From Epiperipatus broadwayi (taxonomy: Eukaryota > Onychophora > Udeonychophora > Euonychophora > Peripatidae): a stretch of 64,000 nt of DNA. The stretch spans positions 1,490,001 to 1,554,000 of the forward strand of contig JAQFVV010006311.1 of assembly GCA_028023455.1 (NCBI GenBank), given 5' to 3'. A model generated the notes under the pieces. The model had not been told where the DNA came from and did not search any database. It saw nothing but the letters and a program-made list of their open reading frames with translations. The position numbers and the translations under genes were made by a program. Below, piece after piece: positions 12,248 to 23,072 of the stretch (positions are counted from its first letter, which is position 1; every line of letters begins with the position of its first letter).

Positions 12248-13480
12248 ATCATCATCTAAATATATATATATAATAATTTAAAGAATTAAAACTATAAAAA
12301 TAAAAGCTTGGAAAATTTTAAAAATTAAAGTTTATGATAATTAATTATTATATCTAATATATATATTAGAAAATCTAAAAGGAAAAAATATATAAAACTT
12401 AAAAAAACTTTTACTTAAAATACTATATTAGTATTATTATCTATTTAAACCTTGTTCAAGCAAGCCTAAAAGATGAGATTAGGCTACTTGTATACACAAT
12501 TGTCTAATCACACAAAGATGAATACTAAAGGATTTTTTTTTTTAAAAAAAAAACTGACTTTTTGTAATGATTGAGTTGCATACAATAGTTATGCTGATTT
12601 AAAAACTTGTAGCAAAAATGTAAAGTTTGTACTTATAAAACTACCGATATTTGTTTTGCATCTGTGTTGAGAAATTTAAATGAAACAAATTTTTGTCATT
12701 TGGGAAAATTTTGGAGAAATGCTAATCACTACACATGCATATGATATCTTTAAATAATTTATTTTTCTTTAAAATGATATTTTTAAAATTGCAGTAACTC
12801 TTATAGTTTCTCTTTTTTTCCAATGACTTTTTTTTTTTTACATAAAATCTTTTTTTTTAAAAAAAAAAAGTTGGTTTTTTTTAAATAAAAACCAAAGAAA
12901 TTATTCAAGTTCAAACATTTTAAAAATGAAATGATAGAAACTTTCAAGATAAGTACAATATTAATCTATTTCAAATTTATTCTTTAAAAAGTTTAAATTT
13001 TTATTATAAAAAATAAAATTAAGTTTATCAATTATTTGTAGAATAAATTGGCATTACATATATTTTTATGCATATTGGTTAAATGTAGTTATTAATATAT
13101 ATTTGCATTTCCAAATTATAATAAATCAATGTTATTAAATAAATATTTGTTAATAAATTATTATATAATCTAATATTTATTTTGTTAGACAAGATACATC
13201 CTCAAATGGATGATTTCTACTTAGGATTTAGATTTAAAATGAAATAAAATGTTGTGATTTAAAAAAAAAAACTATTAAAAATAATACTCAGTAAATATTA
13301 TTATATGACATTTTAACTGAAATATTATGTAGATTAAGTTAAAAATTGAAAAAATATGCTATTTAAAAATGATATATGAATATTCATAATTTGGGAATAA
13401 ATTTAAAATTAATAGCTTTAAAAATGTTTCAATTCTTTATTTAAGATAATGTTTATATTTTCTCAGCTTTCTTGTTATTT

Positions 13481-13566
13481 TATGGTATCTTAAACCACTA
13501 AACACCACATGATCACCATTTCTTATGCTTGCTCACTATTATATGGAGATTTTACCTGTTTTAATG
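13481..13566 (+). repeat. fragment of the 451-bp dispersed repeat family
   Basis: The segment matches the start of the unit at 36100 and 36551 closely. It has AAACCACTAAACACCACATG, then GATCACCATTTCTTATGCTT and GCTCA. It then jumps to an inverted piece of the following module (ATGGAGATTTTACCTGTTTT at 13543-13562). It is thus a small foldback of the same family, like the larger copies at 36 kb and 62.5 kb. Confidence 0.7.
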
Positions 13567-13939
13567 ATATCCTAAGTTTATAAAACTTAAACTTAAAACA
13601 ATATTTTATCATTATTATTATGTAATCTAATGTTATCATGAAATTTACATCTTAAACTAAATGCATAAAAAGTCAATATGGTTTATGTGGAAAAAAAAGT
13701 GAAATTGTTATATAAAAAAATTAAAAATTCTACCAATACTTATGTAAAGTAGTATGTTTATTTACTTAATTAAAAAAAAAAATGAATATTTTTATTAGAA
13801 GACATATAAAGTGATATTAATTTGTTTTGATCTTATTGATTAATAATCAGTAGTTGATGACAAATTCAGGACAATGTCTGGTCAATATTTTTCTCTTGCA
13901 GATATTCTAATATATATATATGTTCATATGACTATTTTC
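13567..13939. other. AT-rich stretch, nothing recognised
   Basis: No repeat or coding signature beyond homopolymers. Confidence 0.5.
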
Positions 13940-14600
13940 ATGGGTTGCAGATATAAAAAACATATTTTGCAGGTTCATCTGTGTAAGATTTTATTTTTAA
14001 AAACTCCATGGGAAATGAAAATTATATAATTGTAGAAGTCCTGTAAACAGAGTTAATAAAACTAGTTGTAGAGACCCTGAAAATTCCACAATTAAAAATA
14101 GGGATATAAAATTGAAAAGTTAAAAAATTAATAATAAATAAAAATTTGGATAAATTTTTTTTTTTAAATTTCCCCTCCAAATAGATGAAGTTTACGTGTC
14201 ATCACATTTGTTGACACAATTTGGTTATTTTAGTATTTCAATAGCTTCTATGATCTTATATTGGTGTAGGTTTTCACATCTTTGAATATGATACTGGTCT
14301 TAGAAAAATCAATATTGTGACCTGAAGCCATAGCAATGATCAAGAGTTCTGTTGATGATGAATTTTTATTTATTATTAATTTTTCAATTTTTTCAATTTT
14401 ATACACCTATTTTTAGATGTGGAGTTTCCAGTGCCTCTACAACTATTTTTTGTTAACACTGTTTACAGCGCCTCTACAATTACTTAGTTTTCATTTCCCA
14501 GTTAAGGGCTTGGGTGTTTAAGTTGAAACATTGGAGTTTTTAAATTAAAATTTTACATGGATAAACCCACAAAGTATTATATATATAAACATGTTCACTG
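13940..14600. mobile_element. inverted-repeat element about 0.65 kb, unclassified
   Basis: A left arm (about 13940-14110) is mirrored by a right arm (about 14405-14600). Matching blocks include GTTGTAGAGACCCTGAAAAT against the complement of TTTCCAGTGCCTCTACAAC, and CTGTAAACAGAGTTAA against TTAACACTGTTTACAG. Also matching are AACTCCATGGGAAATGAAAA and its partner TTTTCATTTCCCAGTT, and TAAAAATAGG at the inner ends. The inner 300 bp has different composition and no recognisable protein. Arm divergence suggests an old insertion. No clear target duplication was found. Confidence 0.6.
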
Positions 14601-15102
14601 CCTATCAGAAAAAATAATTTTTTGTGAGCGATTCATTATTTAATAATCTGAAGAGAACATGACAAAATACAAAAAAGTTAAATGATCTTAAATCAAGTCA
14701 CCTTCTTTATTAATAGTTCCGTATATATTGCCATTCATGATTTAAAACATATAATGTTACTGTCTTGACAATAATCAGTTCTGATAAAAAAAAAAAATGC
14801 AATTCTGCTTAGAAAATATCCAGTATATATGTAAAATTATAAACCAAAAGATGATTATTACTTATCAATAAATGCAACAAAACTACTTAATTTGCAAGAT
14901 CTTATATAGGAAAAATTGAAAGCAATATTTTATATATATATTAATTATGAATAGACATATTTATTATTAACAAGTAAAATTTCTGAAAAAAAAAGTTTTA
15001 GACCATTTCAAAATATAGCACTGTTAATTGCCGTTAAAAGTATAGGAAAGCATACCAAATTTATAAAAATATCATTTTCTTTTGTTTGTTTTCTAATGAT
15101 TG

Positions 15103-15133
<31 letters not shown>

Positions 15134-16579
15134 GGGTTAAGAGGGCTTACAAATACAATTTTTTTTTTTTTTTTTTCAAAATAATAATAGTCGAATGGTA
15201 AGTTGCTCAGGAGGTCATGTGATATTTAAGCAGAAGAAATGAGAGCTTGAACTTTGATCCAGGGATCTCTCAAGTTCATTACTCTACCAATGTAATAAAC
15301 TGCATAAAACCAAAAGAAATCATTAAATATAATAAAGTAAAAAGAATACTATGTGCCAAAAAAGTATGTTTGCATTTAAAATTTAAAAAATTATGCTGAT
15401 TCTACTTTGCAAACTTTTAACAGAAGTTTTAAGCATATATATATATTTGAAATAATTTTGCTTATTAAAATGAGAAATTTTTTTTTCTTTTGACTGATTT
15501 TCTCTCTAGTTACCAAAAAAATATTAATAGAATGAACCATATATATATGCGTGTGTGTGTAATCAAATCTAATTTATAAATAGTATATTTTTTTACATAT
15601 GACAAACTTATAATATATGTGTGTTAATATGCTAATATTACTATTTTATGACTTTGTTAGCGACATCTAGTATCTTCTAGATGTACTAACCTATCGTTTA
15701 TAATACAGTTATTTTCAATATTAACAAGATCAATGTCCTTCTATGATCCTCTTTTACTTGAAATTTTTTTTACTGCCCTTACAAATTGGCCATTAAAATA
15801 AATACAATAAGAGAATAATCTTTTATTATTATTTTAAATTGAATTTGTTTTGAAGTCTTTTTTTAAAAGTATTATTATTATTTTTCAAATTCCCTGTAGA
15901 GCAAAAAAAGAAAACAACATTGTCATAATGAGCATTCAAAGTCATTGATTGATAAAGCAAAAACTAAATTTTTCTATTATTTCTATAAATCTTTTTTAAA
16001 TTTGAAATTAAAAATATGTATTTGCTTGATATTAAAAATGAAGTACCTAATAGTCATTTCGATTTGTTGTTGTTGTTGTTGTTTTTATAAAAAAAACAAC
16101 AACATAATAGTCATTTCTTCTATATCATAAGTTTATTCAAGCTTGTTTATATTGTATCGTTAATTTCATATCACAAAAACACTATGATATAAGATTATTT
16201 TCTAGAATATAAAATGAAGAGTGCATAAAAAATATATTATAATGTATTTATAAGTATATTTGTCTGTATATATATATTGCAACAAAATCAAAAGTGCAAA
16301 GAGAAATATAGATGATGCCAAATACATATATTAGATCTGGCTAAACATTAGATGTGCCATTTAAAATGAAATCAAATGAAGAAACAAATACATATAATAA
16401 AGCTGGACATAAATAGATGTGCTACTTATAACTGAATGTAAAAGATAAATAGTGGCCATGCTATAAATGTGCATTAAAAAAATGTATCTGATTAACTCAG
16501 AAGATGTAAATGATCAATATACCTCATATTGCAATCATTTGTATCTGAATGTAATAAATCAATGTTTATTATTGCCTAT
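14601..16579. other. AT-rich stretch, nothing recognised
   Basis: It contains a T20-A11 junction palindrome at 15103-15133. A (GTT)n run at about 16064-16082 faces AACAACAAC a few bases on, forming a small hairpin. No coding or RNA gene signal is present. Confidence 0.5.
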
Positions 16580-18130
16580 TGTAACAAAACATTTTGTTAT
16601 GTTCTTAAATTTTACGAGATTGTAACGTACGGTGGCCGTTTGAGGGCGCCACTAAACATTTCTGTCTAGACTGTATTATAAAATTTTTTTTTATAATAAT
16701 GGTTAATTTATTTACGAATAGCAATCACCAATTGCAAACCTTAAAATTATTTTCTTTTTAACAGACCAAAAGACTACAAAATGAAAGATAATAATTAATT
16801 ATAATAACTAAAAAAAACAGATAGACACTTAAATATTGTTGAAATATTTATTGACCTTTATTCTAACTTGTTGGTTATTCCCTTCCCTCGCATTTGTCAA
16901 ATCAAACCCTCCCGATCCTTTTTCTTTCTAATCAAGATTTAGCATGTATCGTTCTTGAAGGATCATGCGCTGTCACTTTACCAATTATACAATATTTCAT
17001 CAAATATCATGGTATATATCTATGAGTGAACTCAAGGGCGACTTACTATAAGAGTGCATTTGTTAAAAATAAATGCACTCAAACCTCCTCTTTCTAATGT
17101 TAAATCTTTTACTTGTCCTTAGATCGAGTATACAATTTTTCTTATCCCTATTTATACATTATAAGAACAGCAATCATAGAAACTAAAGGTAAGTTTAATT
17201 AATAGGCCGTAACAAAAAAATTAAATAATAAAAATTAATATAATGTGGGTTAATTTAAATTAGTAAGCACATCTACTTAAAGACTATATCCCCCCTTTCT
17301 TTGCTGAAACTTTGAGATATTTGAAGTGAAGGCTTTTCTTTCTTTTTTTAAAAATCTATTATGCAAATGTCTCTTGAAATTACAACAAAAAAAAAGTCTA
17401 TTTACCCTGATCGATCAGTGTAGATCCTGTGTGGTTTCTCCTTGGCTAGCTCTCTATGTCCGGCATTTACAAGGCAGTTCCAGGTGGCAATAGCAAGAGG
17501 TTCCCAAAAGGGAAAGTTCTGTTAGCTCTAGCTGTTCAACATTTTCTCCTTGTGCTTTTTAGGTCTTTACTATTCAACAGTCTGAGCCGAATTGAAACTT
17601 ATAGATTAGATATTGACCTCGGCAGAAATCTAATTAATTTTTGAACAAAAGAAAAGTCCGTAATTATATATTTTTTCTTCCAAAGTCTCAGTTCACACCT
17701 TTAATATTCTTTTCTTTTATTTCATATTTTATTGTAAAATTTCAAAGAAACATTCCAATTGAGCAGCAAAATAGATAGCATAAAAATACCTTCACTGTCA
17801 AAGTCCCAACAATAGAACTAATTGCTTCCTCTTACTTTCTATCTTTAAGAATTTTGTTTAAAGACTAAACAAAAGACAAACTTTTATCAATAAGCAAGAT
17901 CTTGATCTAATTTATTTTAACTTCTTAAATCCCCATTTTAAAACTAAGTGTTAATTAATTTTTTTTAAATTATGTATTATAAAACGATATTTATATTTTA
18001 ACAAAATATATATGTGCGTGTTTATTTATTTCTAATAAAATAAGTTTATTACAATGTATATATTTTATTTTTACAAAATATGTGTGTATATATATGTATG
18101 ATTATGAGCTGGCAGAAAAATACCAGCTCA
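16580..18130 (-). repeat. LTR (3' LTR of the gag-only element)
   Basis: This LTR is 1,551 bp and closely similar to 19371-20998 apart from base changes and two larger length differences. A block of about 60 bases near 20211-20275 and a 37-base block at 20761-20797 are absent here. Both ends carry hairpins: TGTAACAAAACATTTTGTTA at 16580-16599, and TGAGCTGGCA...TACCAGCTCA at 18105-18130. A third hairpin lies at 17052-17080 (GAGTGCATTT with AAATGCACTC). A 62-residue open frame on the plus strand (17456-17644) is antisense to gag and is shared only because LTRs are copies. Confidence 0.88.
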
Positions 18131-18152
18131 TTGCACCCTTTCCCAACAAACA
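18131..18152 (-). other. polypurine tract of the gag-only element
   Basis: Read on the minus strand this is TTGGGAAAGGGTGCAA, ending at the TGAGCTGG start of the 3' LTR. Purine-rich sequence at this place primes plus-strand DNA synthesis in LTR elements. Its position fixes the element's orientation as minus. Confidence 0.7.
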
Positions 18153-18172
18153 AAAAAACTTAAAAAAAACCC

Positions 18173-19186
18173 TCAATCACACTGTGGAGTCTTTTCCCAT
18201 TCTTTCTTAGGACTATATTTACTCTTACCCACGGGTTCATTACAATTTCCCCACCTAACTTTAGAATCTTCCCCTTCTTCCGGCTCACTATACTCCATAT
18301 TGCCTAATATCTCTAGTGCTTCCTCTATTGACAAATGTCGGTTCTCAGCCAACCTACGCTGAACCCCCATCGGAAGATTATATCTTATAGTCCTTAAAAT
18401 CTGGAATTGATCCATCGGGTAAGCCTCCAGTGCTCTAAGTTTCGCTGCCTGTCATTGAAAAAACTGGCTATAGGTTTCATTTCTATCCACTCTATATTTT
18501 TCCCGTGATGTTTTTATATGTATAGCCTCTTGTTTTTCCATGCTCCAGAAACCTCTCAGAATCATTATTTTGTATTCTTGGAATGTTTGAGGACTATAGT
18601 TCACCACTTTCCACCATTCTCGAGCAGGACTACTTAAATGGCTCGTCACTATAATGACCTTCTCCTTTTCATTTGACTTATGGAAATAAAAAAAATCATT
18701 TAAGCTATCCAAATAGTTGAATGGGTTTTCTTCCCCATCATCTTTAAATACTCTTATTTGGATAAATTTTGCTAATGCTGGCCTTTCAGATTTAGCTTCT
18801 TCCTCTACTTCATTAGGTGTCCTTTCCATTAGACTTTGATTCAAATCTCTTACTTTTCTTTTTGGACTCGATTCTATTTCCCCTACGGTCTGTTCTTTCC
18901 TTTCACTTTCTATCTTTTCTTCCATAATCTTATTACCTTCGTAACCAGCGCTTACTATATCCCCTTCATCTTTTTTTCACCATTTCTCTTTTCTTTCTTT
19001 TTTAATTCATTTATGTCTTTTCTGAGGTCTTGGATCATTACTTTCATTTCCTTAATTTCTTCCCTATCTTTGATTACTATTTCTTTTAGCTCAGCAATAG
19101 CTTTTAGTATTTCTTCGAACTGATAATGCTTGGGGTTTTTTAATTGTCACCACCAGGCTTTCTATGGTACTTTCATCTTCACTCAT
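18173..19186 (-). pseudogene. gag-like gene of the LTR element, lightly broken
   Basis: The likely start is the ATG at 19186. Next comes a strongly charged segment (19119 to about 18970) with heptad-like spacing of Leu and Ile, a probable coiled coil. A retrotransposon gag domain follows (18925-18173), with family-typical blocks ENPFNYLDSLNDFF, SSPAREWWKVV and LRTIRYNLPMGVQRRL. Gag proteins of this type form the particle that packages element RNA. Three lesions are visible: a frameshift near 19120-19135, another near 18960-18990, and one in-frame TGA at 18452-18454. Everything else stays readable, so inactivation looks recent. There is no CCHC zinc knuckle; the frame ends about 25 bases before the polypurine tract. 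The estimated length is about 335 residues. Assignment to the gag superfamily rests on the WW and surrounding spacing, read by eye. Confidence 0.78.
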
Positions 19187-19370
19187 TCTATTTCTTTTTT
19201 TTCTTTATTTCAAACTCAAAACTCTTCCCCATTGGGACATTCCTCGCCCTAACCACCCAAACCTACCTTACTCCACTTTTACCCTAATCTCAAGCCGTTT
19301 ATTTAGTTAATGAGCCCTACACGTTGAGATGCCATTCCCATTTTCTTTATTTTTACCCACTCCTACCCTC

Positions 19371-20998
19371 TGTAACAAAACATTTGTTACGTTCTTAAAT
19401 TTTACGAGATTGCAATGTACGGTGGCCATTTGAGGGCGCCACTAAACATTTCTGCCTATACTGTATTATAAATTTTTTTTTATAATAATGGTTAATTTAT
19501 TTACGAACGGCAAAAACCTTAAAATTATTTTCTTTTTAACGGACCAAAAGACTACAAAATAAAAGATAAGAATTAATTATAATAATTAAAAAAAAAACAG
19601 ATTGACGCTTAAATATTGTTGAAATATTTATTAACCTTTATTCTACTTGTTGGTTATTCCCTTCCCTCGCATTTGTCAAATCAAACCCTCCCGATCCTTT
19701 TTCTTTCTAATCAAGATTTAGCATATATCGTTCTCGAAGGATCATGTGCCATCACTTTACCAATTATACAATATTTCATCAAATATCATGGTATATATCT
19801 ATGAGTGAACTAAAGGGTGACTTACTATAAGAGTGCGATTGTTAAAAATAAACACACTCAAACCTCCTCTTTCTAATGTTAAATCTTTTACTTGTCCTTA
19901 GATTGAGTATACAATTTTTCTTATCCCTATCTATACATTATAAGAACAACAATCATAGAAACTAAAGGTAAGTTTAATTAATAGGCCATAACAAAAAAAT
20001 TAAATAATAAAAACAATATAATATGGGTTAATTTAGATTAGTATGCACATCTACTTAAAGACTATATCCCTCCCTTTCTATTGCTGAAACTTTGAGATAT
20101 TTGGAGTGAAGGCTTTTCTTTCTTTTTTTTTAAATCTATTACACAAATGTCTCTTGAAATTACAACAAAAAAAAGTCTATTTACCCTGATCGATCAGTGT
20201 AGATCCTGTGTGGGTGGAATATTTCACTCTATATTCTTTGTGGTTTGTCCGTGTCTTCTTCCATTCCTTTTTCCTCAGCTAGCTCTCTATGTCTGGCATT
20301 TACAAGGCAGTTCCAGGTGGCAATAGCAAGAGGTTCCCCAAAGGAAAAGTTCTGTTAGCTCTAGCCATTCAACATTTTCTCCTTGTGCTTTTTAGTTCTT
20401 TATTATTCAACAGTCTGAGCCAAATTGAAACTTATAGATTAGATATTGACCTCGGCACAAATCTAATTAATTTTTGAACAAAAGGAAAGTCCATAATTAT
20501 ATTTTTTTTCTTCCAAAGTCTCAGTTCACACCTTTAATATTCTCTTCTTTTATTTCATATTTTATTGTAAAATTCCAAAGAAACATTCCAATTGATCAGT
20601 GTAATAGATAGCATAAAAATGCATTCACTGTCCAAGTCCCAACAATAGAACTAATTGCTTTCTCTTACTTTCTATCTTTAAGAATTTTGTTTAAAGACTA
20701 AACAAAAGACAAACTTTTATCAATAAGCAAGATCTTGATCTAATTTATTTTAACTTCTTAAGATCGGCAGATGTCTATGACATATGAAAAAAAAAAATCC
20801 CCATTTTAAAACTAAGTGTTAATTAATTTTTTTAAAATTATGTATTATAAAACGATATTTATATTTTAACAAAATATATATGTGCGTGTTTAATTATGTC
20901 TAATAAAATAAGTTTATTACAATGTATATATTTTATTTTTACAAAATATGTGTGTATATATATGTATGATTATGAGCTGGCAGAAAAATACCAGCTCA
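19371..20998 (-). repeat. LTR (5' LTR of the gag-only element)
   Basis: This LTR is 1,628 bp, starts TGTAACAAAACATTTGTTAC and ends TGAGCTGGCA...TACCAGCTCA. It is the upstream LTR for the minus-strand gag and so should hold the promoter. It contains a block at 20761-20797 absent from the other LTR (see separate entry). The 62-residue plus-strand frame at 20289-20477 is the copy of that at 17456. Confidence 0.88.
20761..20797 (+). mobile_element. 37-bp A-tailed block inside the LTR, possible truncated retroposed insert
   Basis: The block AGATCGGCAGATGTCTATGA then CATATG and about 11 A is missing from the sister LTR, which reads CTTCTTAAATCCCC at this place. Its end, GACATATG plus poly(A), equals the tail behind the tRNA-Gly-like copy at 6530. 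It may be the 3' stub of the same SINE/LINE family. The alternative is a deletion in the other LTR. Confidence 0.4.
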
Positions 20999-23072
20999 CT
21001 ATAAATAAATTCGATATAACTAAAAATATATTAAATGTGCTACAACTATTAAGATGCTCAGTCCAGTTCAAGGCCATATGGTATTATCTAAGTATACAAA
21101 TCATAAATAAAATAGTCATATATCATATTAATAAAGTGCATGGACTTTAAAAGTGATCCTGATCAATGCTACAGAATAAGTTTATATTTATATACATAAA
21201 CAGCATTCGTATAATTCTAAAAAAAAGTTATATAGAATTCACACACACACATGAACATATCATATTCCATTATTGATAGATGCTTGCTACTTGAATAGAG
21301 AAACATATATATTGAATACATTAGTACAAAAGTAAAATAAACAAAATGCTTATTCACTGTAATAATTTAAAATAATGATTAATAATTTTATTAATTAATT
21401 AGAAAGAATAAAAAAACATAAAATGTCTAATATAAATTAGTCACCAATAACTCAATTGTATCAGATTCTAATTTATTCACAAAGGTCACACAGATATTAA
21501 ATAGATAAAAAAACTTGATAAAATGAAGCAACATTATTTTAAATTGTGGCTTACAGATATATATATAGAAAGTGTTTATAAATAAAATACACATAGATGC
21601 ATTTATACATACATCAGATGATACAAAAGAAAACTCCAATTACTTAATTATCACTTGTTTTTAAATCAACATGCTAATTTAATTTAATTATATATAAATA
21701 ATAAATGGATCTAGATAAAACAATATGTGTACCCATACAAGCACTTTAGAATATAAATGTAAATATTAAATAATTTGGCGCTAATCTTAAATAGATAAAA
21801 ATAAAACATTAAATGTAGTAATATTGTTTAACTCTAAATGATAAATGAACATGAAAAAGATATCTATACACCCTCACATAAAAATATATTTATTACAACA
21901 AAATAATTCTTAATTATTAATTTAATCTATGGATACATTATTTTCACAATATAGAAATAATACTTTCTGTGTTTGCATATAGAAAATACAAACATATTGA
22001 TAATTATTTCAGAACTTAGATTTTATTTAACATTTAATATAAAAATAATTTTAAAATTTGGACCATCATTTTAAACTTTTATAAATATATACTAATCAAT
22101 ATTTTTCTATGAAAATTTACATAATAAAATTTCTTGATCATATTTGTCTTAAAGTTCTCTTTCTCTTGAAACTTTAAACCAGTCTACATCTTTATTCTGC
22201 ACATTGATATTGAGATTTTTTTCATCTGTTTCCATTAGCAGCTAATAATTAATTTATGTAAAATTATTTATCAATTTTTAACAAAGTAAGGATAATAAAC
22301 CAGATTTCCTTGTATTTTTTTCTAGCACTAGAATTAATGTTTTAAATATTATGTTCACTAAGTTTCTTTTGCTCACGTTCCTGCACACATGGTAAAAAAG
22401 ACTTCATGTATTGACAGTATGTATATCAGTGAATTCTTCTAATCAACAAGAGGTTTCCTTTATCTGCTTGTAAACATAAGTAGATTAGCCTCATATACAG
22501 ATAGTATCTATAACATGCTCTGCTTCACATATATACAAGATAAATGCTGATCATCTTCTACTCAGATTTTATTTTTAAAACCTATTTAAACTTCATCTAT
22601 AATGAGTGGTGATTGAGCATGTTGTGAGATATGGGTTAGCATGAAAAGCACCACAAACATGCGTGTCTGTGTACTCCAAACTCTAGCTAAATGGAATTCT
22701 GCTAGAGTACAGCCATTTTCATGATTCTGCATGTGTTTGTGTTAATACAAGTCTCAATTTTTATTGGGAGATATTAAGAAATTCACAGATTGATAATCAG
22801 AAGGATTAAGGTTGAATGTCTTTTTTCTTTTTATTAAAAAGAAAGATTATAATTATAATTCAATTGGTTTTTCTTTATCCTACATTTATCAAAACAATAT
22901 TCACATTCTTTTGATATGAGGACTAAAATAACTTTTTATTTATTTTTTCTTAATCTTCGTTTAAATATAAAATATATTAAAATTAACTTTTCTAATTAAG
23001 TGCCTCTTTAAAAAAAATCTTTGTTAATTCAAAAATAGTTTTCTTCTTTTTGTTAGAGTACTGATTTAAGAC
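20999..23072. other. AT-rich stretch, nothing recognised
   Basis: No coding domain, RNA gene or terminal repeat was found. Open frames at 20896-21150 and 21427-21639 are AT-biased low-complexity shadows. Confidence 0.5.

Larger units (their letters stand above)
9895..13480. other. AT-rich stretch with simple repeats, no genes recognised
   Basis: Visible items are an (ACAA)n microsatellite at 10496-10521 and a polypurine tract at 12178-12247, both listed separately, plus T-A junction palindromes at 12533-12553 and 12850-12869. A tRNA-T-arm-like phrase (GGGGTTTAAACAT) near 11023 may mark an old SINE, but no full head could be folded. Confidence 0.5.
16580..20998 (-). mobile_element. complete gag-only LTR retrotransposon (non-autonomous, Gypsy-like target duplication)
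   Basis: Two long direct repeats (16580-18130 and 19371-20998) begin TG and end CA and flank a 1,240-bp interior. The flanking bases CTAT (16576-16579 and 20999-21002) form a 4-bp target duplication, the size made by Ty3/Gypsy and retroviral-type integrases. The interior carries only a gag-like reading frame on the minus strand, 19186 down to 18173. A purine-rich tract (GGGAAAGGGTG on the minus strand, 18137-18147) sits a few bases inside the 3' LTR, about 25 bases beyond the gag stop. No protease, reverse transcriptase or integrase sequence is present and there is no room for one. The layout matches terminal-repeat elements with a gag domain (TR-GAG type), which depend on enzymes supplied by another element. 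The primer-binding site behind the 5' LTR (minus-strand GAGGGTAGGAGTGGG) does not match a tRNA I can name. Confidence 0.88.

Noticed and set aside
17456-17644. 62-residue open frame found twice (also 20289-20477) with nearly the same sequence, a possible small conserved gene
   Set aside because: Both copies lie at the same place in the two LTRs of one element and on the strand opposite to gag. Their similarity follows from LTR copying, not from selection on a protein.
18836-19123. 95-residue plus-strand frame rich in Phe and Ser, resembling a membrane protein
   Set aside because: It is the reverse complement of the coiled-coil part of gag; Glu/Lys codons read backwards give Phe/Ser/Leu.
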